Assembly: GCA_963804595.1 (NCBI GenBank)
Contig: CAWDQZ010000017.1
Span: forward strand, 1 to 64,000
DNA from: DASUPK01 sp963804595
GTDB taxonomy: Bacteria; Actinomycetota; Thermoleophilia; Solirubrobacterales; 70-9
Length of the DNA: 64,000 bases
Direction of reading: 5' to 3'
A model generated the notes under the pieces. The model made no database searches. It had not been told where the DNA came from and saw only the letters and a program-made list of their open reading frames with translations. Every line of letters starts with the position of its first letter. Position 1 is the stretch's first letter. Shown here piece after piece: positions 49,639 to 60,494 of this stretch. The translations under genes and the position numbers were made by a program.

Positions 49639-51627
49639 TCAGGTCCCCGGGAGCTGGCGGAAGCTCTGGGCGATCTTGAGCATGTCCGCGTTCGACACCG
49701 TCTCGATGTAGGAGTTCGAGAGCCAGAACGAGCCCTGGTCCGTCTGCCAGGCGACCATTCGCAGGCGGTCCCCGTCGTAGAAGAGCTTGTAGTCACGATC
49801 CCCGATCGTCTTCTCGTCGGTGGGGTTGTCGAGGATCGGCGGGTCCTTCCAGCGGGTTCCCATGAAGCCGTAGTAGTCCCCGATCGTGGGCAGCGAGAAG
49901 ACCCACTTGTACGCCGCCCGCTCGGAATGGGGCGGCGACTGGTCCCCCTTGCCGTTGATCTTGTAGGCGCGCGGCTTCTGCGCGTAGTCGCTGCCGACCT
50001 CGAGCTGGGTCGGGTAGAAGATCGGGACCTTGAGCTTGCGGTCCTTGATCCCCTGGGCGAGCTGCTTGCCGTAGGTCGTCCGGACGAGGTTCGTCGCAGC
50101 GGCCTCCTTGTGCTTCGGCGCGGCCGGAGTGGGCTTGGTGGCGTCCGGCGCCGTCTCGGGAATGACCTTCTGGTCCGGCTTCGCGGTCGAGCCCTGCGGG
50201 CCCGGGGTGCTCTCGCTGCCGAGGAACTGATTCACGGCCGTGTGGATCTCATTCGCCGAGGCGGTGACGTAGGACGGGCCCAGATGCCCCTGGAAGTGGA
50301 TCTCCTTGATCTGGGCGCCACGGAGATCGAAGAAGAGGCGGAGCACCCGCAGCATCTCCTCGGCCGAGCCGATGTCCGAGGAGGTGTAGGTGGTGAAGAT
50401 CTTGACCAGCTTCTTGCGGTCCTCGATCAATCGCTCGGGCGGGACCTTGGCTCGCGCCTCGCGCAGGAACGCCTGCTGCCGGGCGGAGCGGACGATGTCG
50501 TTGTCGGTGTGGCGGTAGCGGACGAACGAGAGCGCGTCGAAGCCGCAGAGTGCCTGGTAGCCCGGCTGGAGATTGATCTCGGCGTAGTCGGAGGAGCTCG
50601 CATAGGGACCGTTCTGGTGGTAGTAGCGGTGGTCGACGTCGACGTAGACGCAGCCGATCGCATTCACCGCCCGCGCGAACCCGGTGAAGTCGACGTTCAC
50701 CAGGTGGTTGATCTGCAGCCCGGTCAGCTGCTTCACCGTTCGCAGCGTCAGCTTCGGCCCGCCGTACGAGTACGCGGCGTTGAGCTTGTCCGTGCCGACG
50801 CCCGGAATGTCCACCTTCAGGTCACGCGGCAGGGAGAGCAGGGCGATCGCGTCCCGATCCGGATCCAGACGCAGCAGCATCGTCGTGTCGGAGAGGCCGA
50901 ACTTCCCGCTGATCTCCTGATTGCGCTTGTCGGAGCCGATGATCATGATCGTCTGCGGCCCCGAGCTCGTCGTCCGCGTCAGGAACGGATCCACACCCTC
51001 GATCACGCTGTGGTTTCGCAGCGCGTTGGCGATGTCCGACAGGTAGAGGATCAGGCTGGCCGAGGTGGCGGCCGCAATCGAGGCGACGATCACGAAGGAT
51101 GCCGTCAGGAACCGCAGCCAGATCGGGAAGCGGACGTGCTCGCGCACCACCCTGAATCCCGAGGTCGTCGCCGAGCCGACCTTCTCGAAGCTCGAGGTGA
51201 TCGCCGAGCCCGCCTTCTGGATGACCGTGGGTTCGTCGGCCGTCGCCTCGGCTGCCTCGAGGCCCTCCCACTCCTGGGTCGGAGCGGAGACCAGGTTGGC
51301 GAGCCTGTCCTCTTCGGAGAGCTCGGGCTCCTTGTCGTCCTTCTCGCCCTCGTCCTGATCGACGTCGTCCTGATCGACGTCCCCGTCGTCGTCCTCGTCC
51401 TCGCCCTCGGCCTCCTCGAGGTCGCCCTGGTCCGTGTCCTCGTCGACGTCGGGCCTCTCGTCGCGAGGCTCTTCGTCGCGAGGCGCTTGCTCGTTCCCCT
51501 GCTCCTGCTCGCCGCGGAGCTCGTCGCCGACGTTGAATTCCTGCGTCTCGTCCGGGCCGCTGGCGCTCTCGTCCGGGCGCTGACCCTCCTCGCCCTGCCC
51601 GTTCCCTCCCTCGCGCTCCGGGCTCAC
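49639..51627 (-). CDS. LytR-CpsA-Psr (LCP) family glycopolymer transferase
   Basis: The 662-residue protein starts with about 140 extremely acidic cytoplasmic residues (EDEDDDGDVDQDDVDQDEGE), then one membrane helix (FLTASFVIVASIAAATSASLI, about 170-192) and the extracellular LCP domain: IMIIGSDKRN, DTTMLLRLDPDRDAIALLSL, PRDLKVDIPGVG, KLNAAYSYGGP, and YRHTDNDIVRSARQQAFLRE. LCP enzymes attach polymers to peptidoglycan. The last 170 residues are an extra domain with unknown role. GTG start overlaps the previous stop (GTGA). Its place beside sugar nucleotide genes fits surface glycan attachment. Confidence 0.9.
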   Translation of the reverse strand: MSPEREGGNGQGEEGQRPDESASGPDETQEFNVGDELRGEQEQGNEQAPRDEEPRDERPDVDEDTDQGDLEEAEGEDEDDDGDVDQDDVDQDEGEKDDKEPELSEEDRLANLVSAPTQEWEGLEAAEATADEPTVIQKAGSAITSSFEKVGSATTSGFRVVREHVRFPIWLRFLTASFVIVASIAAATSASLILYLSDIANALRNHSVIEGVDPFLTRTTSSGPQTIMIIGSDKRNQEISGKFGLSDTTMLLRLDPDRDAIALLSLPRDLKVDIPGVGTDKLNAAYSYGGPKLTLRTVKQLTGLQINHLVNVDFTGFARAVNAIGCVYVDVDHRYYHQNGPYASSSDYAEINLQPGYQALCGFDALSFVRYRHTDNDIVRSARQQAFLREARAKVPPERLIEDRKKLVKIFTTYTSSDIGSAEEMLRVLRLFFDLRGAQIKEIHFQGHLGPSYVTASANEIHTAVNQFLGSESTPGPQGSTAKPDQKVIPETAPDATKPTPAAPKHKEAAATNLVRTTYGKQLAQGIKDRKLKVPIFYPTQLEVGSDYAQKPRAYKINGKGDQSPPHSERAAYKWVFSLPTIGDYYGFMGTRWKDPPILDNPTDEKTIGDRDYKLFYDGDRLRMVAWQTDQGSFWLSNSYIETVSNADMLKIAQSFRQLPGT

Positions 51628-52703
51628 TCGGCCATTCCCGGGAAGCTCGTCACGAATCCCTCCAGCGCCTGCCGGTAGCTGCGCAGCGAGGAGATCGAAA
51701 CCCACTCGGCCGGGCCGTGGTGGCCGTCGCCGATCGGGCCGAACTCCACCGCGGGCACGCCGGCCGCCAGGAAGGAGACGGCGTCCGAGGCGCCGTCGCG
51801 CCCGACGCTCATCACCCGCTCCGGGTGGTGCGGCGAGGCGGCCTCACAGAGACCCAGCACATATGGCGAATCCGGCTCGACCACCGCGGGTGGGCGCCGA
51901 AAGGTGGCGAGCACCTCTGTGTCCGGTAGACGGCTCACCTGCTCCAGGATCTCATCGGGATCCTGGTCGGGCAGGAAGCGGATATCGACGTCTATGACGC
52001 AGGTATCGGGCACTTTGTTCAGGGCGTCGCCGCCCACGATCCGACCGAGATTGATGGAGGGGCGGTCGAACAGGGCGCTGCTGTGGCGTCCAAACGGTAG
52101 CGATTCGATACCCCTGAATACCTCGACGGCCTTAACGACGGCGTTATCGCCGAGCCAGGGAGTTGCCCCGTGCGCCGACCGCCCTCGAACCCGGAGACGC
52201 ATCGCCAGAACGCCCTTCGCCTGCACCCCGACCTGGAGGTTGGTCGGCTCGCCGGTGATCGCGAAGTCGCCGATGAACCCGCTTGCCACGAGCGCGTCGG
52301 ACCCGCGGTTCTCCTCCTCCTCGGACTCCTCGTCCGAGACGATGCCCAATCGCAGGCGCACGTTCTCCTGATCGCGGAGGTCGTGCAGGACGATCAGCAT
52401 GACCGCCAGGGCCCCCTTCATGTCGAAGGCGCCTCGGCCCACGAGTCGATCGCCCTCGACCTGCGGCTCGAACTGGTCGCTTCCACCTGGGACGACATCC
52501 ATGTGGCCGTGCAGGACCAGTGTGGGAGCATCGGCCGGCCCGACCTCCGCCTTCGTCACCGGCAGACCGCGTGCCTCCGTCTGCGCCGCCTCGATGTCAT
52601 TCGACTCGAGCCAGCCGCCGACGAACTCGGCTGCACGCCGGAGCCCCTCGGCGTTCGAGGTGTCGAAGGCGATCAGTCGCTTGGCGAGCGCCAGCTCATC
52701 CAT
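51624..52703 (-). CDS. M20-family metallopeptidase (DapE/ArgE-like)
   Basis: The 359-residue protein has the M20 zinc-enzyme layout: TLVLHGHMDVVPGG (His and Asp ligands), GRGAFDMKGALAVMLIVL (bridging Asp), GIVSDEESEEEENRGSDAL (catalytic Glu pair), and the dimerisation domain MRLRVRGRSAHGATPWLGDNA. The last His ligand is in GPIGDGHHGPAEWVS. Substrates in this group range from succinyl-diaminopimelate to acylated amino acids and dipeptides; the actual one is not known. It heads the operon with the LCP and sugar nucleotide genes. Confidence 0.88.
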   Translation of the reverse strand: MDELALAKRLIAFDTSNAEGLRRAAEFVGGWLESNDIEAAQTEARGLPVTKAEVGPADAPTLVLHGHMDVVPGGSDQFEPQVEGDRLVGRGAFDMKGALAVMLIVLHDLRDQENVRLRLGIVSDEESEEEENRGSDALVASGFIGDFAITGEPTNLQVGVQAKGVLAMRLRVRGRSAHGATPWLGDNAVVKAVEVFRGIESLPFGRHSSALFDRPSINLGRIVGGDALNKVPDTCVIDVDIRFLPDQDPDEILEQVSRLPDTEVLATFRRPPAVVEPDSPYVLGLCEAASPHHPERVMSVGRDGASDAVSFLAAGVPAVEFGPIGDGHHGPAEWVSISSLRSYRQALEGFVTSFPGMAE

Positions 52704-52783
52704 GGGCGGGAATCGTAGGTGCAGGCGGCCCGGAGGCCCCCGCCGCTACTTGAGGGAGGTGAGCCAACGGGAATGGACCGAAT

Positions 52784-53200
52784 CTAGGGCCGAGATTCGG
52801 CTACTTCCAGGAACGCCTCGGCGCGCTTCTTGTCCTTCGCCGCCTGGGTGTGCGCGCCCGTGCCCTCCTCGGAGTCGCGCAGCCGCCCATCGGCGTCCTC
52901 GATGCGATTGCGGAGCTCACCCGGGTCGAGCTGATCGGGCGGGATGGCCTCCGTGACCAGGACCGTCGCCCGGTTGGCGAACACCTGCAGCCAGCCTTCC
53001 GCCTGGGCCCAGCGACGCACATCGCCGTCCGGCATGTGCAGGCGCAGCTCGGTGGGCTCGAGCCTGGCCAGGACCGGGACGTGGTTCGCGAGGATGCCGA
53101 TCTCGCCCACGGACGTCCGCGTGGAGACCTGCTCCACCTCGCCGGTGTAGACCTCGCCCTCGGGCGTGAGAAGGCGGACGTCGACGTTGTGGTCGGCCAT
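52784..53200 (-). CDS. atpC: ATP synthase epsilon subunit
   Basis: The 138-residue central-stalk subunit has the N-terminal beta-sandwich (VDVRLLTPEGEVYTGEVEQV, GEIGILANHVPVLARLEPTEL, WAQAEGWLQVFANRATVL) and a C-terminal helical region (DPGELRNRIEDADGRLRD), which in many bacteria inhibits ATP hydrolysis. It is the last gene of the atp operon, 3 nt after atpD. Confidence 0.93.
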   Translation of the reverse strand: MADHNVDVRLLTPEGEVYTGEVEQVSTRTSVGEIGILANHVPVLARLEPTELRLHMPDGDVRRWAQAEGWLQVFANRATVLVTEAIPPDQLDPGELRNRIEDADGRLRDSEEGTGAHTQAAKDKKRAEAFLEVAESRP

Positions 53201-53203
53201 CGA

Positions 53204-54761
53204 CTAGTTGTCCTCTTCCTCGCTCTGTTCCGCCTGCTCGCCCCGCTCCCGGTCGTCGGCCGCCTCTTCCTGCTGGGCGTCCTGCTCGGACTTCGCCTCC
53301 TGCTCCGAGGCCTCGGCCGCGGCAGCCTGAACGGGCTCCTCGGCCCTCATGCTCTTGGCGTTCTCGAGGACCTGGTCGATCGAGCCCTGCATGTAGAACG
53401 CGCGCTCGGGAATGTCGTCGAGCTCGCCGTCGACGATCTCCTTGAACCCGCGGACGGTCTCGGCGACCGGCACGTACTCGCCGCTCCGACCGGTGAACTG
53501 CTCGGCCACGAAGAACGGCTGCGAGAGGAAGCGCTGGATCTTCCGCGCCCTCGACACCGTCTGCTTGTCCGCGTCGGAGAGCTCGTCGATCCCGAGGATC
53601 GCGATGATGTCCTGGAGCTCCCGGTAGCGCTGCAGCGTCTCCTGGACCCGGGTCGCCGTGTCGTAGTGCTCGTCGCCGAGGATGTCGGCCTTGAGGATCG
53701 TCGAGGTCGAGTCGAGCGGATCGACCGCCGGGTAGATCCCCTGCTCCACCAGCGACCGCGTCAGCGTCGTGGTCGCGTTGAGGTGAGCGAAGACGGACGC
53801 CGGCGCCGGGTCGGTGAGGTCGTCCGCCGGGACGTAGATCGCCTGGATGGAAGTGACGGAACCCTCGCGTGTCGAGGTGATTCGCTCCTGGAGCTCGCCC
53901 ATCTCGGTCTCCAGGGTCGGCTGGTAGCCGACCGCCGAGGGCATCCGGCCGAGCAGCGCCGAGACCTCGGAGCCCGCCTGGACGAACCGGAAGATGTTGT
54001 CGATGAAGAGCAGCACGTCCTGGCCGCCCTGCTGGCGGAAGTACTCCGCCATGGTCAGTCCGGAGAGCGCCACGCGCAGGCGCGCGCCCGGCGGCTCGTT
54101 CATCTGGCCGAAGACAAGCATCGTCTTGTCGATGACGCCGGACTCCTTCATCTCGAGCCAGAGGTCGTTGCCCTCGCGCGAGCGCTCGCCGACCCCGCAG
54201 AAGGCCGAGAGGCCCTCGTGCTCCTCGGCGATGTTGCGGATCAGCTCCTGGATCAGGACGGTCTTGCCGACGCCGGCGCCGCCGAAGAGGCCGACCTTGC
54301 CGCCCTTGGCGTAGGGAGCCAGCAGGTCGACGACCTTGATCCCGGTCTCGAGCATCTCCTGGGAGGGAGTCAGGTCCTCGACCTCGGGAGCGGGCCGGTG
54401 AATCGGCCAGCGCTCGTCACCCTGCACCTCCGGGCCCTCGTCGATCGTCTCGCCGAGCAGGTTGAAGATGCGGCCGAGGGTCTCCTCGGCCCACCGGCAC
54501 AGTGATCGGCGAGCCGGTGTCAGTCACCTTGTCGCCGCGCTTGACGCCGTCGGTCGCGTCCATGGCGATCGCACGCACGCGCTCGTCGCCGAGGTGCTGC
54601 TGCACCTCGCAGATCAGCCTGCCCTCGGTGCGGCCGCCCTCGGGCGGGACGTCGATCTCGAGCGCGTGGTAGATCTCCGGCACGTGGTCGGGGAAGGCGA
54701 CGTCGAGGACGACGCCCCTCACCTCCTCGACGCGTCCAACGTTCTTTCCATTCTCGGTCAG
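53204..54761 (-). CDS. atpD: ATP synthase beta subunit (frameshifted; CTG start candidate)
   Basis: This is the catalytic F1 subunit. The P-loop is GLFGGAGVGKTVLIQEL, GVGERSREGNDLWLEM follows, and VLLFIDNIFRFVQAGSEVSALLGRMPSAVGYQP is split here across motifs FIDNIFRF and SEVSALLGRMPS. The N-terminal barrel (RGVVLDVAFPDHVPEIYHAL through KVTDTGSPITVPVG) and the rest lie in different frames; one extra base near 54488 in GTGGGCCGAGGAG explains it. After the fix, 518 residues from CTG 54761, which lies nine bases after AAGGAG. An ATG at 54765 is out of frame. The C-terminus has an unusual Glu/Gln-rich extension of about 40 residues. Confidence 0.92.
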
Positions 54762-54794
54762 CCATTCGTCTCCTTCGTTCCTTCCAAGTCTTGG

Positions 54795-55730
54795 TTACGT
54801 GACGCCCTCGGCGCCCGCCACGACCTCGAGGATCTCCTGGGTGATCTCCGCCTGGCGCACCCGGTTCATCTCCAGGGTCAGGTCCGAGATCACCTCCTTC
54901 GCGTTGTCCGCCGCGTTCCGCATCGCGGTCATCCGCGCGCCGTGCTCGGAGGCGGTCGACTCGAGCAGCGCCCGGTAGACGTTGAGCTGCGCGTACTCGG
55001 GGATCAGCTCGCCGAGCAGCTCCTCGGGCTCGGGCTCGTAGTCCCAGAGCGCCTTGCGGTGGGCCTCGACCAGCTCCTCGTCGAGGTCCTGGTCGTCGTC
55101 GGGGCTGAGCTCCACCACTCCCTCGCCGAACACCTCGGCCTGCTGGACCGGCAGCAGCGTCTGCCTGCGCACGTACTGGGTCAGCGGCGAGACGTAGCGG
55201 TTGTAGATCAGGTCCAACTCGGTTCGAGGTCCTTGTCGACGTAGGAGGCGATCAGGTCGTCGGCGATCTGCCGCGCGTTCGCGAACCCGGGACGATCGGT
55301 GAAGCCCACATACTCGTGGTGGAGCTCCTCGCCGCGGAAGCGCATCGTCGAGACGCCCCGGCGCCCGACCACCGAGAAGCGCACGTCCTTGCCATCGCCG
55401 GCGAGCTCGTGCTGCAGCTGGACACCGGCGCGGATGATCTGCGAGTTGAACGAGCCTGCCAGCCCGCGGTCGCCGGTCACCAGCAGGATTCCGACCGTAC
55501 TGCTGCTCCTCGTGCTCCTGGAGCACGGGGAGGTTGCGCGCCTCGACCCCGGCCGCCTCGGCGACCTGCCGGGTCATCTTGCGCAGCTCGCGGGCGTAGG
55601 GCCGCAGCGCGTCGATGCGCTGCTCCGCACGCCGCAGGCGCGCCGCGGCGACCATCTCCATCGCGCGCGTGATCTTCTGCACGTTCTTGACGGAGGCGAT
55701 GCGGTTCTTGACTTCCTTGCGAGTCGCCAT
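54795..55730 (-). CDS. atpG: ATP synthase gamma subunit (two compensating frameshifts)
   Basis: The rotating central shaft subunit. The N-terminal helix (KNRIASVKNVQKITRAMEMV) and C-terminal helix (MTAMRNAADNAKEVISDLTL, then MNRVRQAEITQEILEVV) are in one frame. The middle (TVGILLVTGDRGLAGSFNSQ, RFSVVGRRGVSTMRF, ARQIADDLIASYVDKDLE) is in another. The frame leaves near 55499 (one extra base before ACG-GTC) and returns near 55223 (one A missing in GAAACC). The total length, 311 residues, is normal once both are fixed. As written, the continuous frame would have a nonsense middle. Confidence 0.92.
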   Translation of the reverse strand: MATRKEVKNRIASVKNVQKITRAMEMVAAARLRRAEQRIDALRPYARELRKMTRQVAEAAGVEARNLPVLQEHEEQQYGRNPAGDRRPRAGRLVQLADHPRRCPAAARARRRWQGRALLGGRAPGRLDDALPRRGAPPRVCGLHRSSRVRERAADRRRPDRLLRRQGPRTELDLIYNRYVSPLTQYVRRQTLLPVQQAEVFGEGVVELSPDDDQDLDEELVEAHRKALWDYEPEPEELLGELIPEYAQLNVYRALLESTASEHGARMTAMRNAADNAKEVISDLTLEMNRVRQAEITQEILEVVAGAEGVT

Positions 55731-55739
55731 CTCTGCCGG

Positions 55740-57443
<1,704 letters not shown>

Positions 57444-57465
57444 CTCTTTACGTCACTCCTTTGGA

Positions 57466-58005
57466 TTACGCCGCGGAAGCGACGCTCTTTCGCAGTTTCT
57501 CGAGCCTGTTGCTGATGCTGGTGTCCAAGACCATGTTGCCCACCTGAACCACCAAGCCACCGAGGATGTCGGGGTCGACGCGGCTGGTGAGCTCGACCGT
57601 GTTGCCCGTCTGCTCCTCGATCTCCGAGCCGATCCGCTTGGTCACCTCGGGGTCGAGCTCGATCGCGCTCGTCACGGTGACGGCGAGCCGCTTGTTCTCC
57701 TTCGCCCAGAGCGCGTCGAACTGACGGCGGATCCGGAAGATGACCGGCATCCGGCCCTTTTCAAGCAGCAGCTCCAGGAAGTTGAGGAACTCCGGCTCGG
57801 CATCGGCCACTGCCTTCTTCAGTCCCTCGATCTTCTCCGCCGAGGAGAAGGCGGGGCTGAAGAGGAAGAGCTCCATATCCCGGTTCTCGTGGAGCGCGTC
57901 GACGAATTGCCCGAGCTGATCGCGGATCACGTCGAGCTTCCCCCTGTCCATGGCCGCCTCGAACAGGGCCCGGGCGTATACGCGGGCGATCTCTTCCATA
58001 GGCAT
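57466..58005 (-). CDS. atpH: ATP synthase delta subunit
   Basis: The 179-residue F1 delta subunit links the peripheral stalk to F1: EEIARVYARALFEAAMDRGKLD at the start, ELFLFSPAFSSAEKIEGLKKA, NFLELLLEKGRMPVIFRIRRQFD and the C-terminal LGGLVVQVGNMVLDTSISNRLEKL. The ATG is directly preceded by a hairpin repeat whose 3' arm contains the only Shine-Dalgarno-like bases (GAGGGG). Confidence 0.94.
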   Translation of the reverse strand: MPMEEIARVYARALFEAAMDRGKLDVIRDQLGQFVDALHENRDMELFLFSPAFSSAEKIEGLKKAVADAEPEFLNFLELLLEKGRMPVIFRIRRQFDALWAKENKRLAVTVTSAIELDPEVTKRIGSEIEEQTGNTVELTSRVDPDILGGLVVQVGNMVLDTSISNRLEKLRKSVASAA

Positions 58006-58006
58006 T

Positions 58007-58049
58007 AAACGGGTCGCCCCTCGGCTCCGCCTGCGGGGCGCCCTCGCAT
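58007..58049 (-). repeat. Bulged hairpin repeat, copy C, abutting the atpH start
   Basis: On the minus strand: ATGCGAGGG, arm CGCCCC, loop GCAGGCGGAGCCGA, arm GGGGCG, one unpaired A, CCCGTTTA and the atpH ATG. It aligns without gaps to copy B; the base changes in the stem are compensatory (T-A pairs in B become C-G here). It sits inside the atp operon between atpF and atpH. Confidence 0.65.
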
Positions 58050-58081
58050 CGGCTCAGCTTCGCTTCCGGGGGCTACGCGAA

Positions 58082-58675
58082 TCAACTGGCGGCCCCCTCC
58101 GTGACCTCTCCGTTGCCGCTCAGGCTGGAGAAGTCGACCTCGGCCAGCGCCTCGTCGACCAGGCGCTTCTGATCGTCGGCATCGAGGGACTTGCGCGTCA
58201 CCTTCTCCGTCGTCAGAACGGTGAGATCCGCGACCTCCTGGCGGATGCGCTCCAGCGAGCGTCGCGTCTCCGCATCGATGTCCCGACGGGCCGCGGCGAG
58301 CAGCTCCTCGCGCTTCTCGCGCCCTTCCTCGGCGGCGGTCGCCGTGGTGGTCTCGGCCGTCTTGCGGGCGCGGGCGATGATGTCATCCGCCTGCTCGCGG
58401 GCCTCCTTGAGCCGTGCGCGGTACTCCTCGAGGATCTGGTTGGCCTCCGCGCGGGTCTTCTCCGCCTCGTCGATGGAATCGCGGATCAGGTTGGCGCGCT
58501 TGTCGAGCGCCTCCTGGATCCGCGGGAAGGCGACCTTGCTGAGCACGTACATCGTCACCCCGAAGACGAGCAGCGTCCAGATCATCAGCCCGAGGTTGGG
58601 CGAGACCAGGAAGCTGCCGCCGGAGTCTCCCTCCGACGCGCCCAGGGGAATCGCTATCTGACTGACCAGGTCCAC
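58082..58675 (-). CDS. atpF: ATP synthase b subunit
   Basis: The 197-residue peripheral stalk subunit has one N-terminal membrane helix (GLMIWTLLVFGVTMYVLSKV, about 29-48) followed by a long charged helix (IQEALDKRANLIRDSIDEAE, EEYRARLKEAREQADDIIAR). The start is ATG; it follows atpE by 3 nt. The C-terminus ends FSSLSGNGEVTEGAAS, unrelated to the delta domain, so it is not a b-delta fusion. Confidence 0.94.
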   Translation of the reverse strand: MDLVSQIAIPLGASEGDSGGSFLVSPNLGLMIWTLLVFGVTMYVLSKVAFPRIQEALDKRANLIRDSIDEAEKTRAEANQILEEYRARLKEAREQADDIIARARKTAETTTATAAEEGREKREELLAAARRDIDAETRRSLERIRQEVADLTVLTTEKVTRKSLDADDQKRLVDEALAEVDFSSLSGNGEVTEGAAS

Positions 58676-58678
58676 GGC

Positions 58679-58960
58679 CTAGAGGAAGAAAGCGATCAGA
58701 CCGAAGATGAACGTGTAGAACGCGACGGCCTCGGTCAGCGCGAAGCCGAGCCAGCGGATCTGCTGGAGGTCGTCCTTCATCTCGGGCTGGCGGGCGACGG
58801 ACTCGATCTCCTTACCGAAGATGAAGCCGATGCCGATGCCTGCCCCGATCGAACCGAGACCGGCGCCGACGCCGAGTGCGATGGCCTTGCCGGCGTCGGT
58901 GATCCCGGTGTCAGTGATGCCCGAGGAAGACTGGGCGATCGGAACCAACACGTCAACCAT
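58679..58960 (-). CDS. atpE: ATP synthase c subunit
   Basis: The 93-residue membrane rotor subunit has two helices joined by the loop ARQPEMKDD. Helix 2 holds the ion-binding Glu77 in ALTEAVAFYTFIFGLIAFFL; the residues around it (EAVAF) point to proton rather than sodium use. The N-terminus is extended by about 20 polar residues (QSSSGITDTGITDAGK). AAAGGAG lies ten bases before the ATG. Confidence 0.95.
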   Translation of the reverse strand: MVDVLVPIAQSSSGITDTGITDAGKAIALGVGAGLGSIGAGIGIGFIFGKEIESVARQPEMKDDLQQIRWLGFALTEAVAFYTFIFGLIAFFL

Positions 58961-58978
58961 GAATCAGCGCTCCTTTGG

Positions 58979-59920
58979 TTAGTGAGTTTCGGCGACGGCG
59001 CCGCCGATGTAGATGGCAGAGAGGGTGGCGAAGATGAACGCCTGCAGCGTCGCGATCAAGCCGACCTCAAGAACGAAGAAGACGAATGCCAGGGGGAAGG
59101 TAAGGGCTCCGAGGGCCGAGAGGCCGAGCAGGACAGCAAGCCCACCTCCCATGAAGAGCAGCAGCAGATGGCCGGCGAGGATGTTGGCGAAAAGCCGTAC
59201 CGAGAGGGAGACGAGCCGCATGAACTGGGAGAGCAGCTCGATGCCGAAGATCAGCGCTTTGCCGATCGGATTCATGCTCTCGAGCCCCGAGGGAAGGAAG
59301 CTCCGCAGGTACCCGATGAACCCCTTCTTTCTGATTCCCTCGATGTGGTAGCTGAACCAGACGACCAGGGTGAGCGCGAGGGCGAACGAGATGTTCGCCG
59401 TCGCGGCGTAGATCGCGAAGGTCGGAAGCGCCAGGCCGAACAAGTCGACGGTCTCGGCGCTGTTCGTCGGCAATGGCAGGTAGCCGATCAGGTTCGAGAA
59501 GGCGATGAAGAAGAACAGGGTCGCCAGGAAGGGGAACCACTTGGTGGCGTAGGAGGAGGGAAGGTTCGTACCCGTGATGTTGTTCTTGGTCACGTCGTAG
59601 GCGGCCTCGACAGCGGCCTGGGTGCGGTTGGGCTTGAGCTGCATATGACGGGCGATGTAGACCATCACCCAGATCGTCAACGCGCTCGCCAGGAACAGGT
59701 AGAGAACCGCACGGTTGATCGAGAGGTTGAGGGGCCCGAGGTGGATCGGGATCCAGTCGTGGAGCTTGAACTCGTCCTGGGGCTTGAACGCGTCGTTCTT
59801 GCCGTCGTTGCCGAAGATCAGCAGCAGCGCGATCGAGGGGATCAGCCACGCAGCGATGAAGACTCCGATCTTGCCGAGGAACGGGAGGCCCTTGAGCCAG
59901 TTGAACAGGCGGTCCGCCAT
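58979..59920 (-). CDS. atpB: ATP synthase a subunit
   Basis: The 313-residue membrane subunit forms the ion path with the c-ring. The essential Arg is in FMRLVSLSVRLFANILAGH; the helices GHLLLLFMGGGLAVLL and LQAFIFATLSAIYIGGAV are also typical. The ATG at 59920 overlaps the atpI stop as TGATG; the longer open frame upstream is shadow of atpI. Confidence 0.95.
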   Translation of the reverse strand: MADRLFNWLKGLPFLGKIGVFIAAWLIPSIALLLIFGNDGKNDAFKPQDEFKLHDWIPIHLGPLNLSINRAVLYLFLASALTIWVMVYIARHMQLKPNRTQAAVEAAYDVTKNNITGTNLPSSYATKWFPFLATLFFFIAFSNLIGYLPLPTNSAETVDLFGLALPTFAIYAATANISFALALTLVVWFSYHIEGIRKKGFIGYLRSFLPSGLESMNPIGKALIFGIELLSQFMRLVSLSVRLFANILAGHLLLLFMGGGLAVLLGLSALGALTFPLAFVFFVLEVGLIATLQAFIFATLSAIYIGGAVAETH

Positions 59921-60294
59921 CAGGTCGGCTCCTGGGGCTGGACCAGCCTGAGCAGCACTCGCGAGCCCAGGTGAACCGTGAAGAGGACCAACGCCAGCAG
60001 CGCCGCGGCAAGGCCGGCGTCCTTGCCGGCCACAAGACCGACGATCAGGACCGCGAGCGCGACCACCCACGCGCTGGCCAGGCTGGTGGCCCCGAGCCAA
60101 CCCATGGCGGCCCGGCGGTCGCGGCGCTCGACGGCCCCGGCGATGGCCCGATTCGAGGCGATCTCGATCCCGTACATCACGATCCAGATCCCGGCCACCG
60201 CGAGGTAGCCGGCCATCGGCAGGTCACCGACGAGAAAAACAGGGAGCGCAACCGCGAGCAGGACCAGATCCAGGTAGCGGAGCAGGCTCGCCAT
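59920..60294 (-). CDS. atpI: AtpI-like small membrane protein
   Basis: The 124-residue protein has four hydrophobic segments (DLVLLAVALPVFLVG, AGYLAVAGIWIVMYG, LASAWVVALAVLIVGLVAG, AGLAAALLALVLFTVHLG). Its place just ahead of atpB, with TGATG coupling, marks it as the AtpI/Atp1-like assembly factor. Sequence similarity within this group is weak, so the name rests mainly on position. The ATG was chosen because upstream residues are Arg-rich shadow. Confidence 0.75.
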   Translation of the reverse strand: MASLLRYLDLVLLAVALPVFLVGDLPMAGYLAVAGIWIVMYGIEIASNRAIAGAVERRDRRAAMGWLGATSLASAWVVALAVLIVGLVAGKDAGLAAALLALVLFTVHLGSRVLLRLVQPQEPT

Positions 60295-60494
60295 CCGGGA
60301 TTCGGTCGCCCCGTTTGGTCCGTCTAGGGCCAGAGTCGACAACTGCTGACCCCAAATGTGATTTCGATGTCGAACGAGCGCATTGCGATGCCTGCCCCCC
60401 AGCGTCAACGACGGCCACGAGACCGACCGCCGCATAGGTCGCCCCCCGACCCGGCCGGAGGGGGCGGCGAATGCTAGCGGGATGAGAAATGGCG

